The notes under the pieces are model-generated. The model did no database searches. It was not told where the DNA came from and saw only the letters and a program-made list of their open reading frames with translations. A stretch of 64,000 nucleotides of DNA. It comes from Mycobacterium senriense (GTDB lineage Bacteria; Actinomycetota; Actinomycetes; Mycobacteriales; Mycobacteriaceae). The translations under genes were made by a program, and so were the position numbers. Location of the stretch: NCBI RefSeq assembly GCF_019668465.1, contig NZ_AP024828.1, positions 3,968,001-4,032,000 on the forward strand. Direction: 5' to 3'. Shown here piece after piece: positions 45,899 to 55,727 of this stretch (the first letter of the stretch is position 1; the number at the start of each line of letters is the position of its first letter).

Positions 45899-46534
45899 GT
45901 GGACAATTCATGCAAACCTGATGACGCCCAGCGGTTCTGGGAGGAGCGCTACCGCTCGGTGGAGCGAGCGTGGAGTGGACGGGTCAATCCCCGCCTGGCC
46001 GAGCTGGCCGCCGGCCTGCCGGCGGGCCGGGCGCTCGACCTCGGCTGCGGTGAGGGGGCCGACGCGCTGTGGCTGGCCGAGCGCGGCTGGCAGGTGGTGG
46101 CCGTCGATATCTCGGCCACCGCGCTGCAGCGCGCCACCGAGGCCGCGGCGGCACGGAACTTGCTCGCACACATCGACTTTCAGCGACACGATCTCAACGA
46201 GAGTTTCCCCGAAGGGAGTTTCGACCTGGTGTCCGCGCAATATCTGCACTCGCCCGCGCGACTGGAACGCGACGGGGTGCTGCGGCGGGCGGCCGAGCGG
46301 GTGGATCGTGGTGGGGTGCTGTTGATCGTCGACCACGGGGCGCCCCCGCCGTGGGCCGAGCATCATCGCGATCACCACTTCGCCGGTATCGAGGAGGTCC
46401 TCGGGTCGCTGGGCCTGGAGGCACCGGGGTGGACGCGGCTGCGGACCGAGGCCGTCGACCGCGAAATGGTCGGCCCGAACGGGGAAGTCGGAACGATGGC
46501 CGACAACATCATGGTGTTGCGGCGAACGGGATAG
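45899..46534 (+). CDS. Class I SAM-dependent methyltransferase
   Basis: A protein of 211 residues. Motif I is ALDLGCGEGADALWLAERG, then VVAVDISATALQ, then FDLVSAQYLHSP. It resembles TehB/UbiE-like small methyltransferases, including thiol and tellurite methylases. The GTG at 45899 gives VDNSCKPDDAQRFWEERY, the usual beginning of this family; an upstream ATG at 45851 would add 16 residues. The intergenic space to the divergent XRE-cupin regulator is only 46 bp, so it is probably its target. Confidence 0.85.
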   Translation: MDNSCKPDDAQRFWEERYRSVERAWSGRVNPRLAELAAGLPAGRALDLGCGEGADALWLAERGWQVVAVDISATALQRATEAAAARNLLAHIDFQRHDLNESFPEGSFDLVSAQYLHSPARLERDGVLRRAAERVDRGGVLLIVDHGAPPPWAEHHRDHHFAGIEEVLGSLGLEAPGWTRLRTEAVDREMVGPNGEVGTMADNIMVLRRTG

Positions 46535-46540
46535 CCCCGC

Positions 46541-47260
46541 CTATGCCGCGTCGTGAAAGATCAGCCCCATCGCGTAGCGCTCGCCGGAGCGAACGACCGA
46601 GACGCCGTGGCGCACCGGAGCCGCGGACCACCCCCGGGCCGAGGGCACCGGCCGCTCCCGCGTGGTGAAGACATATCCGTGTCCCTGCGGCAGCTGCGTT
46701 GCCATGCCGCGGGATTGGGCCCGCAGCCGTTGTTCGACGAGCAGGAATTCGCCGCCGGTGTAATCGGTCTCGGGGTTGCTCAGGTTGATGACGACCTGGA
46801 GGGGGAAAACCAAGTCACCATACAGATCCCGGTGCAACGCATTCCAGTCGCCCGCACCGTATTTCAGCATCAGGGCGGTCGACCTGCTCTGACCGGCGGC
46901 GTGACAGGCCGCCAGCCAATCGTCGAGGCGCTCCGGCCAGGGTGCGTCCCGGCCGAGCTTGCCCCACCAGTCGCGCGCTATCGGCAGCAGCCGGGGATAG
47001 AGGGCCTGCTTGAGCTCTTCGATCGGTTCGGGATAGGGCGCATGGAAATAGCGGTATTGCCCGGCGCCATAGCGTTTGGGCGCCATGTCGATGGTCGACC
47101 GGAACAGGTCGTCGTCGGCGTAGAGCTTGCGCAGCCGGGCCGCTTCACCGGACGTGACCAGCCGCGGCAGCGGCGCGCCGCCGTACTGGTCGACCGCGGT
47201 GGCGATGGCATCCCAATCGCCGGTGTCGACACGCTTTTTCCATCGGTCCATCAGGTCCAC
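46541..47260 (-). CDS. 2-oxoglutarate/Fe(II)-dependent oxygenase
   Basis: A protein of 239 residues with a double-stranded beta-helix fold. Iron ligands are His143 and Asp145 (LHRDLYGD) and His218 (VRHGVSVV), and the 2-oxoglutarate Arg is likely Arg228. The sequence resembles prolyl-hydroxylase-like bacterial 2OG oxygenases. The substrate is unknown. It converges with the methyltransferase gene and is divergent from rnpB. Confidence 0.85.
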   Translation of the reverse strand: MDLMDRWKKRVDTGDWDAIATAVDQYGGAPLPRLVTSGEAARLRKLYADDDLFRSTIDMAPKRYGAGQYRYFHAPYPEPIEELKQALYPRLLPIARDWWGKLGRDAPWPERLDDWLAACHAAGQSRSTALMLKYGAGDWNALHRDLYGDLVFPLQVVINLSNPETDYTGGEFLLVEQRLRAQSRGMATQLPQGHGYVFTTRERPVPSARGWSAAPVRHGVSVVRSGERYAMGLIFHDAA

Positions 47261-47324
47261 GATAGAGCCGCGCGTGCCATAGTTGCTGGCCCCCGCATCC
47301 CGCAGGTAGTACCGTGGATCGTCG

Positions 47325-47728
<404 letters not shown>

Positions 47729-47732
47729 CCTT

Positions 47733-49271
47733 CTAATGCCCCGCTTTGCGGACCGCCTTGGCGAGGTCCCGCAGGGTGTCGTCGAGTTCGTCGCGGCAGC
47801 GGTCGGCCAGGTCGGCCTCCCGCTGATACAACAGCCCGTAGGTGAAGGTGTCCTCGCCGGCGGCGTGCGCGATCTCGGCCTCCTGACGCAGATGCTCGCG
47901 GCTTACGACGCTGTCTTGATGGTCACCGAGCAGCGACTGGACCGCCTTGGCCTTTTCGGACACCTTCGCGGCGCCGGTAGCGGAGGCGGTGTAGCGAAGT
48001 CGCTTGGCGCGCTTGCGGATCCGGTGGATCGCCTCGTCGCGTTGGTGTTGGTCGTCCGGGTGCTCGCGGTCGATTAGCGCGGCGGCATTCTGGGCCTTGC
48101 GGACCTTCTTGTAAGCGGCCTCGATGGTTACCGGCGGCTGTTCCTCGGCCGTGGCGGCGCCCGGAGTTTCGGCCGCTATCAGGTCGAGGGAGTCCAGCAG
48201 GCGAAAGTACCGCTGCGAGCGCATGGCGATCAATGACCGGCGCAGCCCGGTCTGGTAGCGCCGCTGGGCGCCGCCGACCAGACGTTCGCGCACCGGTCCG
48301 CGCACCAACTCCGGTGCGAGCCCGTCCAAGGCGCGCTCGTATCGTTCGGCGAGCACCTCGGCGTCGCGCGCAACGCCCAGAATTCCGGCGAGCTCACGCA
48401 ACTCGTCCAGGACCCACCCCTCCTCGGGCAGCCCGAACGACTCCTGGTAGTCCCGCAGCAGGCTGCGCAGCTTGCGGGTGGTCACCCGCATCTGGTGGAT
48501 GGCGTCGTAGGCGTCGGCGCGTACCGCGCGATCCCACACCACCAGCTCGCGGACCTGCTCGGCGATCGCGCGCTGCAGCGGATCCTCGGGCGTCGCGGCG
48601 CCGTTGGGCGGCGTGCCGAGCACCCGCGCCAGCTTGGAGCCGTGACCCGCCGGCGCGGCCCCGGCGTCCAGCAGCCGGTTGCTCAACCGGTTCAGCAGCT
48701 CGACGCCGCCCGTCCCGTTGGAGAGCCCGCTCGCTTCGAGGAGCTCCAATTCCCACTCGCGCCACTCCTGTTCGGTCGGCGCGTCGGTGTCGTCGGATCC
48801 CCGCGTCGACCACGCGGTGACATGGTCGTTGCTGAACTCGGCCAGCGCGGTGCCCGCGGCGTCGTACAGCACCTGGCTTTCGCGCCGGGTGGTAATGCGC
48901 GCGACGGGCTGCAGCGGGCGGTCGCGGACGATCGCCAGCACCACGTCCGTCAACTCGTTGGGCACGGAGTCGTTTCCGTCCGTTGCGTCCAGCGGTAGCC
49001 GGACCTCGGTGCGGGCGTCGGGACCGGACGGCAGCTTCAGGTGCCATCCCGCGTCGGAGCCACCGGTGCGGCGGCGCAGGGTGATCTTGTTGCGCGCCAA
49101 ATCGTGTATTGGCGTATCGAAGTACGTCGCATCCAGAGTTTGTATCGGTGACTTCTCGACGTGGGCGACCGCGGCGATCCCCTCGAAGGAGGGTGACACG
49201 GTGGATTCGACTACGTCGAACTTGCGCTCGACCTCGAGATGACGCGAGGGTTGCGGCGCTCTTGCAGGCAT
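47733..49271 (-). CDS. CYTH-CHAD polyphosphate-associated protein (Rv2226-like)
   Basis: A protein of 512 residues. The N-terminal CYTH domain starts with the ExExK signature HLEVERKFDV (about 11-20) and has KITLRRRTGG and WHLKLP; it is a triphosphate tunnel metalloenzyme. The C-terminal CHAD domain (about 225-500) is helical with conserved His/Arg/Lys (IHQMRVTTRKLRSLLRDY, then HRIRKRAKRLRYT) and binds inorganic polyphosphate. The start at 49271 gives MPARAPQPSRHLE, and the length equals that of Rv2226. Its end lies 5 bp from rnpB. Confidence 0.93.
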   Translation of the reverse strand: MPARAPQPSRHLEVERKFDVVESTVSPSFEGIAAVAHVEKSPIQTLDATYFDTPIHDLARNKITLRRRTGGSDAGWHLKLPSGPDARTEVRLPLDATDGNDSVPNELTDVVLAIVRDRPLQPVARITTRRESQVLYDAAGTALAEFSNDHVTAWSTRGSDDTDAPTEQEWREWELELLEASGLSNGTGGVELLNRLSNRLLDAGAAPAGHGSKLARVLGTPPNGAATPEDPLQRAIAEQVRELVVWDRAVRADAYDAIHQMRVTTRKLRSLLRDYQESFGLPEEGWVLDELRELAGILGVARDAEVLAERYERALDGLAPELVRGPVRERLVGGAQRRYQTGLRRSLIAMRSQRYFRLLDSLDLIAAETPGAATAEEQPPVTIEAAYKKVRKAQNAAALIDREHPDDQHQRDEAIHRIRKRAKRLRYTASATGAAKVSEKAKAVQSLLGDHQDSVVSREHLRQEAEIAHAAGEDTFTYGLLYQREADLADRCRDELDDTLRDLAKAVRKAGH

Positions 49272-49424
49272 TTTCGGCTCCACTGAGGGCTGGGCGGGCG
49301 CGTTGGGCGCGTCACCGCGGCCGTGAACAGATCGGATGGGAAATGAGCACCCATAGCCTGCCATACCGAAACGACGAGGCCGCCGCGGATCGGCGGGTGC
49401 GTGCAGCGCCCGTCGCGGCCGTGC

Positions 49425-49670
49425 TTACGGCGGCGGGGGAGGAGGCGGCGCGTCGTCCTCGGGCAGCGGCGCATAAGCGGCGGGCGGCGGGACATAGCGT
49501 TCGATGTTGTCGGCGATATTGGTGCACCCGCTGACCGAGATGCGCCGGCCCGCGCCCACACACACGGTCGCCTCCGCCCGATCGGCGGAATGCGCGGCAA
49601 CGACAATTGCCGGAGTTGCGGCCAAGCCCGCGAACACCAGCACTGCGGCAAACCAGCGGCGCCGAATCAT
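49425..49670 (-). CDS. Small secreted protein with proline tail
   Basis: A protein of 81 residues. MIRRRWFAAVLVFAGLAATPAIVV is a signal peptide. The mature part has two Cys (TVCVGAG and SVSGCTN) and ends in a run of seven Pro. The ATG at 49670 follows AAGGAG. It is not a recognised family. The next gene also encodes an exported protein. Confidence 0.65.
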   Translation of the reverse strand: MIRRRWFAAVLVFAGLAATPAIVVAAHSADRAEATVCVGAGRRISVSGCTNIADNIERYVPPPAAYAPLPEDDAPPPPPPP

Positions 49671-49854
49671 CTGCGGTCTCCTTCCTGCCACTCGTAAAGC
49701 ATTCTGCCGTCGCGGCCCGGCCGACGGGGCGAGATCGAGGAATGGCTCCATAATCCTTTGCCGGGGATTAGCGCATGCGCGGCGAGAAAACGCCTTATGG
49801 TTTGCGGTACTGATAATGGCCGCGGTTGCGGATGCCCGACGAAGGAGCGTTTCC

Positions 49855-50235
49855 ATGTGGTCTTTTGTTCGCCCGGCGGCCCGAGTTGTTGCCGGCGCAA
49901 TGGCGGCCGGCGCGGTCAGCGTGGCAATGCTTTCCGCGACGGCGGGTTCGGCCGCCGCGGACTGGCCGATGGACGATCCGGAACCGGCGCCCTCGTCGCA
50001 ACCGAATTGCACGGCGGCCGACCTTGCCCAGGTTTCGTCGGGCGTGGCCGCGGCGACGTCGGCGTATTTGTTCACCCACCCCGACGTCAACGCGTACTTC
50101 ACCAGCCTGAAGGGGCAGCCGCGCGACGACATGCGTGGGCAGTTGAAGCAGTACATGGACGCCAACCCGCAGACCCATGCCGACCTCGAGGGCATTCGCC
50201 AGCCGTTGACCGACTTCCAGAATCGGTGCCGCTGA
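49855..50235 (+). CDS. Secreted haemophore-related protein (MHB domain-like)
   Basis: A protein of 126 residues. An N-terminal signal peptide (AARVVAGAMAAGAVSVAMLSA, cleavage near AAADWP) precedes a small helical domain with two Cys (PNCTAADL and FQNRCR) spaced as in the mycobacterial haem-binding protein family of Rv0203. Features such as VSSGVAAATSAYLFTHPDVN fit that family. A haem-scavenging role is inferred. The ATG at 49855 follows GAAGGAGC. Confidence 0.78.
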   Translation: MWSFVRPAARVVAGAMAAGAVSVAMLSATAGSAAADWPMDDPEPAPSSQPNCTAADLAQVSSGVAAATSAYLFTHPDVNAYFTSLKGQPRDDMRGQLKQYMDANPQTHADLEGIRQPLTDFQNRCR

Positions 50236-50245
50236 CCGATCGCCC

Positions 50246-51472
50246 TCAGCCGGCCGGTGGTGGTGGCGGCGGCTGCAGATGCATCGCCAGGTCGCTCAGC
50301 TGCAAAATCGTCTGGACCTCGCTGTCGCGGAATGGCCGTCCATCGGGGGCCAGCAGGTCGTGGAACCATTCCTGCGGCATCGCGGGGTCCGGGTTCGGGT
50401 GGTCCCAGGAATCCCAGGGGAAGAAGGTCTGCGTTTTGCCGGCGACAAAGCCCCAGTTGAACGCGCCGACGCCGGAACGCTTCGCGATCGGCAGTGTGTC
50501 CTGCACCGTGCTGCCCAGCGGCCGGGCCATGTACTCGGTGCACAGGATGGGCCGGCCCTGCGGGACGAGCTCGGCGATGCGCCTCTCGAACTCCTCCGGC
50601 CCCGCGTAGGAGTGGAACGTGATGACGTCGGAGTTGTCGAGCTGGATGCCGCTGATAACGCTGCGGCGTCCCGGGTCGGCCCACTCGCCGTGCCAGACGC
50701 CACTGGTCAACGGCTGGCAGGGATCGACCAGCCGCGCCCACTCGAACACCTGGGGCAGCAGCTGGGCGACCAGGTCCACCTTGTCTTTGCGCTCGACCGA
50801 GGCGTAGGCGTCGGCCGGGTTGTCCGGCTCGTTCCACAGGTCCCAGCCCAGGATGCGGTCGTCACTGCGGAACTGCGTCAGCACCCCGGTGACGTAGCCG
50901 CGCATGGTGCGCAGGTAGGCATGATCGTCGAGGCGCGCCGCCCCCGGACTCTGCACCCAGCCGGAGTTGTGGATGCCCGGCCGCGGCGCGCGCTGCGGAC
51001 CGGCCTGGGGGAACGGGTCCCAGCAGGAATCGAACAGGACGAACAGCGGTTTGATGCCGTGGCGGGCGGCGATGTCGACGAACTGGGCGAGCCGGACCTG
51101 AAACCCGCGGGAGTCCTGCGCCCAGAGTTGATCGTGCAGGAAGACCCGTATCGCGTTGAACCCGTTGGTCCGTGCCCAGCCCAGTTCGGTATCGATGCGC
51201 CGGGGGTCGAAGGTTTCGCGCTGGAACATCTCCAGCTGATTGATGGCGTTGGAGGTGATGTAGTTCGCGCCGACCGGCCAGCCCTGCGCCTGATACCAGC
51301 GGTTGGCCCGCTCGGGCGACCACCGGCTTGCTTGCGGCGAGGTGTTGGGCGGTCGCGCCGACGCGCGTGGTGTCTGGGCCAAAGCCATGCCTCCCGCTAC
51401 CAGCAGCGGCAGCGTCAACACCGTTCGACGGTGCACGAAGTCACCGCGATTCCCCCGGTCGATGTGGTCCAC
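50246..51472 (-). CDS. Tat-exported glycoside hydrolase, GH5-like
   Basis: A protein of 408 residues. A twin-arginine-type signal (HRRTVLTLPLLVAGGMALA) directs export. The TIM-barrel catalytic residues look like the acid/base Glu in WDLWNEPDNP and the nucleophile Glu in ILCTEYMARP, as in GH5/GH-A clan beta-glucanases or mannanases. Mannan- or glucan-type polymers would be candidate substrates, whether self or host or plant. The Pro-rich end suggests cell-wall localisation. I do not know an equivalent at this site in M. tuberculosis. Confidence 0.82.
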   Translation of the reverse strand: MDHIDRGNRGDFVHRRTVLTLPLLVAGGMALAQTPRASARPPNTSPQASRWSPERANRWYQAQGWPVGANYITSNAINQLEMFQRETFDPRRIDTELGWARTNGFNAIRVFLHDQLWAQDSRGFQVRLAQFVDIAARHGIKPLFVLFDSCWDPFPQAGPQRAPRPGIHNSGWVQSPGAARLDDHAYLRTMRGYVTGVLTQFRSDDRILGWDLWNEPDNPADAYASVERKDKVDLVAQLLPQVFEWARLVDPCQPLTSGVWHGEWADPGRRSVISGIQLDNSDVITFHSYAGPEEFERRIAELVPQGRPILCTEYMARPLGSTVQDTLPIAKRSGVGAFNWGFVAGKTQTFFPWDSWDHPNPDPAMPQEWFHDLLAPDGRPFRDSEVQTILQLSDLAMHLQPPPPPPAG

Positions 51473-51637
51473 CCCTGCTCGTCAGAGTTCGGTTCTTCCC
51501 CGCGAGCCATCGTACATCCCTGAACCGCAACGCTTTTCAGCGGTTTCATGGCGATGGGGATAACGTGTCGACCAGGCGCGAACCTCAGACCGGCGACGTC
51601 ACCGGGCAACACACCCCCACCGATCGAGACGGACAGA

Positions 51638-52486
51638 TCAGAAGCAGTGCTCGTCGGCGGGAAAGACCCCGCCGGCCACCTCTCGCGCATATTGCGTTGC
51701 GGCCCGGCGCAATTCCCCGCCGATGTCGGCGAACCGCTTGACGAAGCGGGCGGCCTTGCCGCTGCTCATACCGGCCATGTCCTGCCAAACCAGGACCTGG
51801 CCGTCGCAGTTGGGCCCGGCACCGATGCCGACGGTCGGGATGGTCAGCTTGCCGGTGATCTGGGTGGCCAGTTCGGCCGGCACCATCTCCATGACGACCG
51901 AGAACGCGCCGGCCTCGGCCACGGCGATCGCGTCGTGCACCGTCTGCTCGGCGGCGTCACCGCGACCCTGGACCCGGAAGCCGCCCAGGCCGTTGACGCT
52001 CTGCGGGGTGAACCCGATGTGCGCCATCACCGGGATGCCGGCGGCGGTCAGACAGGCGATCTGCTCGGCCACCCGCTCGCCGCCCTCGAGCTTGACCGCG
52101 TGCGCGCCGCCCTCCTTCATGAACCGGGTGGCGGCGGCCAGCGCGGCGGCCGGCCCGGCCTCGTAGCTGCCGAACGGCAGGTCGGCGACGACCAACGCGT
52201 GCGGGGCACCCCGCACCACGCCGCGCACCAGCGGAATCAACTCGTCGATCGAGACGGGCACGGTGGTGTCGTAGCCGTACACCACGTTGGCCGCCGAGTC
52301 GCCGACCAGCAGCACCGGGATGCCGGCCTCGTCGAAAATGCGGGCGGTCGAGTAGTCGTAGGCCGTGAGCATGGCCCACTTGTGGCCTTCGGCCTTCATC
52401 TTCTGCAGGTGATGGGTGCGAATCTTGGTCCGCGGCTTTTCGGGCTGCGCAGGCGAGTTGGCACCGTAAACGTTGTGCTCAGACAT
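51638..52486 (-). CDS. panB: 3-methyl-2-oxobutanoate hydroxymethyltransferase PanB
   Basis: A protein of 282 residues that makes ketopantoate for pantothenate and CoA using methylene-tetrahydrofolate. Diagnostic segments are [46 protein letters not shown] and [17 protein letters not shown]. The second ATG (52486) gives [10 protein letters not shown], matching the M. tuberculosis N-terminus; 52489 adds one Met. It is divergent from the WS/DGAT gene. Confidence 0.96.
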   Translation of the reverse strand: MSEHNVYGANSPAQPEKPRTKIRTHHLQKMKAEGHKWAMLTAYDYSTARIFDEAGIPVLLVGDSAANVVYGYDTTVPVSIDELIPLVRGVVRGAPHALVVADLPFGSYEAGPAAALAAATRFMKEGGAHAVKLEGGERVAEQIACLTAAGIPVMAHIGFTPQSVNGLGGFRVQGRGDAAEQTVHDAIAVAEAGAFSVVMEMVPAELATQITGKLTIPTVGIGAGPNCDGQVLVWQDMAGMSSGKAARFVKRFADIGGELRRAATQYAREVAGGVFPADEHCF

Positions 52487-52617
52487 CATTGTCCCTAAGG
52501 GTGGTCGGTTCGATCCTCGTGGCCGTTATTGGTCCCCGGGTTCGTCGGACCACTCGATTCTGCCATTTCTTTTGCGCAGTTGCATCGCCGCGACGGTGTG
52601 AGACATACCATTCGCGC

Positions 52618-54021
52618 ATGCAGCGGCTGAGTGGACTGGACGCCAGCTTCCTGTACCTGGAGACCTCGTCACAGCCCCTGCATGTGTGCTCGATCATCGA
52701 GCTGGACACGTCGACGGTGCCAGGCGGCTACAGCTTCGACCGGCTGCGCGACGCCCTTGCGCTACGGATCAAGGCGATCCCGGCGTTCCGCGAAAAGCTC
52801 GCGAACAGTCCGCTGAATCTCGATCACCCGGTGTGGGTGGACGACGAGAAGTTCAACATCGATCGCCACCTGCACCGCATCGCGGTGCCCGCGCCGGGAG
52901 GGCGGGCCGAGCTCTCCGAGATCTGCGGCCACATCGCCGAGCGGCCGTTGGACCGCGGCCGGCCGCTCTGGGAGATGTGGGTCATCGAAGGCGTGGCCGG
53001 CACGGACTGCCACCGCTCGGACGGTCTCGGCGGGCGGCTGGCGGTGATGACCAAGGTGCACCACGCCGGCGTCGACGGCGTGACGGGCGCCAACCTGATG
53101 TCGCAGTTGTGCTCGACCGAAGCCGACGCTCCCGCCCCTGAGCCGGCCGAGGGCGTCGGCGGGGCCCACGGCTGGCAGATCGCGGCCGGCGGCCTGGTCC
53201 GCTTCGCGGCCCGGCCGCTGCACCTGGCCAACGTGGTGCCCGACACGGTCTCGTCGGTGCTCGCCACGGTGCGACGCGCGCGCGAAGGCCTCGCCATGGC
53301 ACGTCCTTTCGCGGCGCCCCGAACCGCGTTCAACGCCAAGATCACTGACCGCCGCAACGTCGCTTATGCCGAATTGGATCTCGACGACATCAAAGGGGTG
53401 AAGAACCATTTCGGCGTCAAAGTCAACGACGTCGTGATGGCATTGGTCTCGGGTGTGCTTCGCCAATACCTGACGGACCGAAATGAATTGCCGGATTCGT
53501 CGCTGGTGGCGTCCGTCCCCGTTTCGGTGCACGGCAGATCCGACCGGCCGGGCCGCAATCAGGTGTCGGCGATGTTTTCGAGTTTGCACACCCAGATCAC
53601 CGATCCGGTGGAACGGCTGAAAGCCATCGCCCGGACGAATTCGGTTGCCAAAGAACACAGTTCAGCCATCGGTGCATCACTGCTGCAGGATTGGTCGCAA
53701 TTCGCCGCCCCGGCGGTTTTCGGCATCGCGATGCGGATCTACGCCAGAACCCGATTCACCGACAGCATGCCCGTGCACAATTTGGTGGTCTCCAACGTGC
53801 CCGGGCCGCAGGTTCCGCTGTACATGCTGGGCTGCGAGGTCAAATCGATGTATCCGCTCGGCCCGATATTTCACGGCTCGGGACTCAACATCACCGCGAT
53901 GTCGCTGCAGGGCAAACTCGACATCGGGCTGGTCGCCTGCCCCGATCTGTTGCCGGACTTGTGGGAGATGGCCGACGAGTTCGCGGTGGCGATGGAGGAG
54001 CTGCTCGCGCTCGCGCGGTAG
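52618..54021 (+). CDS. Wax ester synthase/diacylglycerol acyltransferase (WS/DGAT)
   Basis: A protein of 467 residues of the mycobacterial Tgs-like family. It starts MQRLSGLDASFLYLET and carries the catalytic HHxxxDG motif KVHHAGVDG (about residues 143-151). The C-terminal PLYMLGCEVKSMYPLGPIFHGSGLNITAMS is typical. The enzyme would use acyl-CoA to make triacylglycerol or wax esters for storage. Which of the many mycobacterial paralogues it matches is not determined. Confidence 0.92.
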   Translation: MQRLSGLDASFLYLETSSQPLHVCSIIELDTSTVPGGYSFDRLRDALALRIKAIPAFREKLANSPLNLDHPVWVDDEKFNIDRHLHRIAVPAPGGRAELSEICGHIAERPLDRGRPLWEMWVIEGVAGTDCHRSDGLGGRLAVMTKVHHAGVDGVTGANLMSQLCSTEADAPAPEPAEGVGGAHGWQIAAGGLVRFAARPLHLANVVPDTVSSVLATVRRAREGLAMARPFAAPRTAFNAKITDRRNVAYAELDLDDIKGVKNHFGVKVNDVVMALVSGVLRQYLTDRNELPDSSLVASVPVSVHGRSDRPGRNQVSAMFSSLHTQITDPVERLKAIARTNSVAKEHSSAIGASLLQDWSQFAAPAVFGIAMRIYARTRFTDSMPVHNLVVSNVPGPQVPLYMLGCEVKSMYPLGPIFHGSGLNITAMSLQGKLDIGLVACPDLLPDLWEMADEFAVAMEELLALAR

Positions 54022-54079
54022 CTCCGGTGGCGGTGCCGCTAATCAGGATCTCAGGTTTCCTCTGGCAGCATAGATTGGC

Positions 54080-55636
54080 ATGGGCCTGTCTCGTCGCGCC
54101 AGGATCGCGCGCACGCTGCTGATCTGGACGTCGATGGCTGCCGTCGCGCTGCTTGCAGCCGGGTGTGTCCGCGTTGTGGTCGGACGCGCCGTCATGTCCG
54201 GACCGAAGCTGGGCCAGGCGGTGGAGTGGACGCCGTGCCGGGCCGCGAACCCGAAGGTCAAACTCCCGGCCGGCGCGCTGTGCGGCAAACTGGCCGTGCC
54301 GGTCGACTACGACCACCTCGACGGCGACGTGGCGACGCTGGCCATGATTCGTTTCCCCGCGACCGGAGACAAGATCGGCTCGCTGGTGATCAACCCCGGC
54401 GGGCCGGGGGAGTCCGGCATCGAGGCCGCGCTCGGTGTCGTCCAGTCGCTGCCCAAGAAGGTGCGCGAACGATTCGACCTCGTCGGCTTCGACCCCCGCG
54501 GGGTCGGGGCGTCGCGCCCGGCGGTGTGGTGTAACTCCGACGCCGACAACGACCGGCTGCGCACGGAGCCCAACGTCGACTACAGTCCGGCGGGCGTGGC
54601 GCACATGGAAGACGAGACCAAGCAGTTCGTCGGCCGCTGCATCGACAAGATGGGCAAGGACTTCCTGGCCAACGTCGGGACCGTCAACGTCGCACGGGAT
54701 CTCGACGCCATCCGCGCGGCGCTCGGTGACGAGAAGCTGACCTACCTCGGCTACTCCTACGGCACCCGGATCGGCTCGGCGTACGCCGAGGCCTTCCCGC
54801 ACAACGTGCGGGCGATGATCCTCGACGGCGCCGTCGACCCCAACGCCGATCAGATCGAAGCCGACCTTCGGCAGGCCAAGGGATTCCAGGACGCGTTCAA
54901 CGATTACGCCGCCGAATGCGCCAAGCAGCCGACCTGCCCACTGGGCACCGACCCGGCCAAGGCGGTGGACGTCTACCACAGCCTGGTCGACCCGATGGTC
55001 GACCCGAACAACCCCATGGTCGGCCGTCCGGTCCCGACGAACGACCCACGCGGACTGGGCTACTCCGACGCGATCATCGGCACCATCATGGCGCTCTACT
55101 CGCCGAACCTGTGGCATCACCTGACCGACGGCCTGTCCGAACTCGTCGACCACCACGGCGACACCCTGCTCGCGCTGGCCGACATGTACATGCGCCGCGA
55201 CTCGCACGGCCACTACAGCAACGCCACAGACGCGCGGGTGGCGGTCAACTGCGTGGACCAGCCGCCGATCACCGACCGCGCCAAGGTGGTTGACGAAGAC
55301 CGCCGCTCCCGCGAGGTCGCGCCGTTCATGAGCTACGGGCAGTTCACCGGCAACGCCCCGCTGGGCACCTGCGCGTTCTGGCCGGTGCCGCCAACGAGCA
55401 AGCCGCACACCATTTCCGCGCCCGGCCTGGCGCCCACGGTGGTGGTGTCGACGACCCACGATCCCGCCACCCCGTACAAGGCCGGCGTCGATCTGGCCAA
55501 CGAGCTGCGCAGCTCGCTGCTCACCTACGACGGCACCCAGCACACGGTGGTCTTCCAGGGCGACGGCTGCATCGACAACTACATCACCGCGTATCTGGTC
55601 AGCGGGTCCATCCCGCCCGACGGCGCCAAGTGCTGA
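54080..55636 (+). CDS. caeA: Cell-envelope serine protease/esterase CaeA (Hip1)
   Basis: A protein of 518 residues. A lipobox LLAAGC (Cys29) makes it a surface lipoprotein. The alpha/beta hydrolase (TAP/SCO-like) has nucleophile GYSYGT (Ser226), with a C-terminal THDPATPYKAG and GTQHTVV supplying Asp and His. In M. tuberculosis Hip1 cleaves GroEL2, dampening macrophage responses, and modifies the envelope. High identity to that protein is evident throughout (for example MSYGQFTGNAPLGTCAFWP). It is followed by a tandem paralogue. Confidence 0.94.
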   Translation: MGLSRRARIARTLLIWTSMAAVALLAAGCVRVVVGRAVMSGPKLGQAVEWTPCRAANPKVKLPAGALCGKLAVPVDYDHLDGDVATLAMIRFPATGDKIGSLVINPGGPGESGIEAALGVVQSLPKKVRERFDLVGFDPRGVGASRPAVWCNSDADNDRLRTEPNVDYSPAGVAHMEDETKQFVGRCIDKMGKDFLANVGTVNVARDLDAIRAALGDEKLTYLGYSYGTRIGSAYAEAFPHNVRAMILDGAVDPNADQIEADLRQAKGFQDAFNDYAAECAKQPTCPLGTDPAKAVDVYHSLVDPMVDPNNPMVGRPVPTNDPRGLGYSDAIIGTIMALYSPNLWHHLTDGLSELVDHHGDTLLALADMYMRRDSHGHYSNATDARVAVNCVDQPPITDRAKVVDEDRRSREVAPFMSYGQFTGNAPLGTCAFWPVPPTSKPHTISAPGLAPTVVVSTTHDPATPYKAGVDLANELRSSLLTYDGTQHTVVFQGDGCIDNYITAYLVSGSIPPDGAKC

Positions 55637-55727
55637 CGCGGCATGGCGGCAATCAAGCTGTGGCCCTAAGGCTCTGAGACCAAGGCGTAACCGTTTCGCG
55701 CTGTCCCGGGTACCCGCGGCTGCAACG

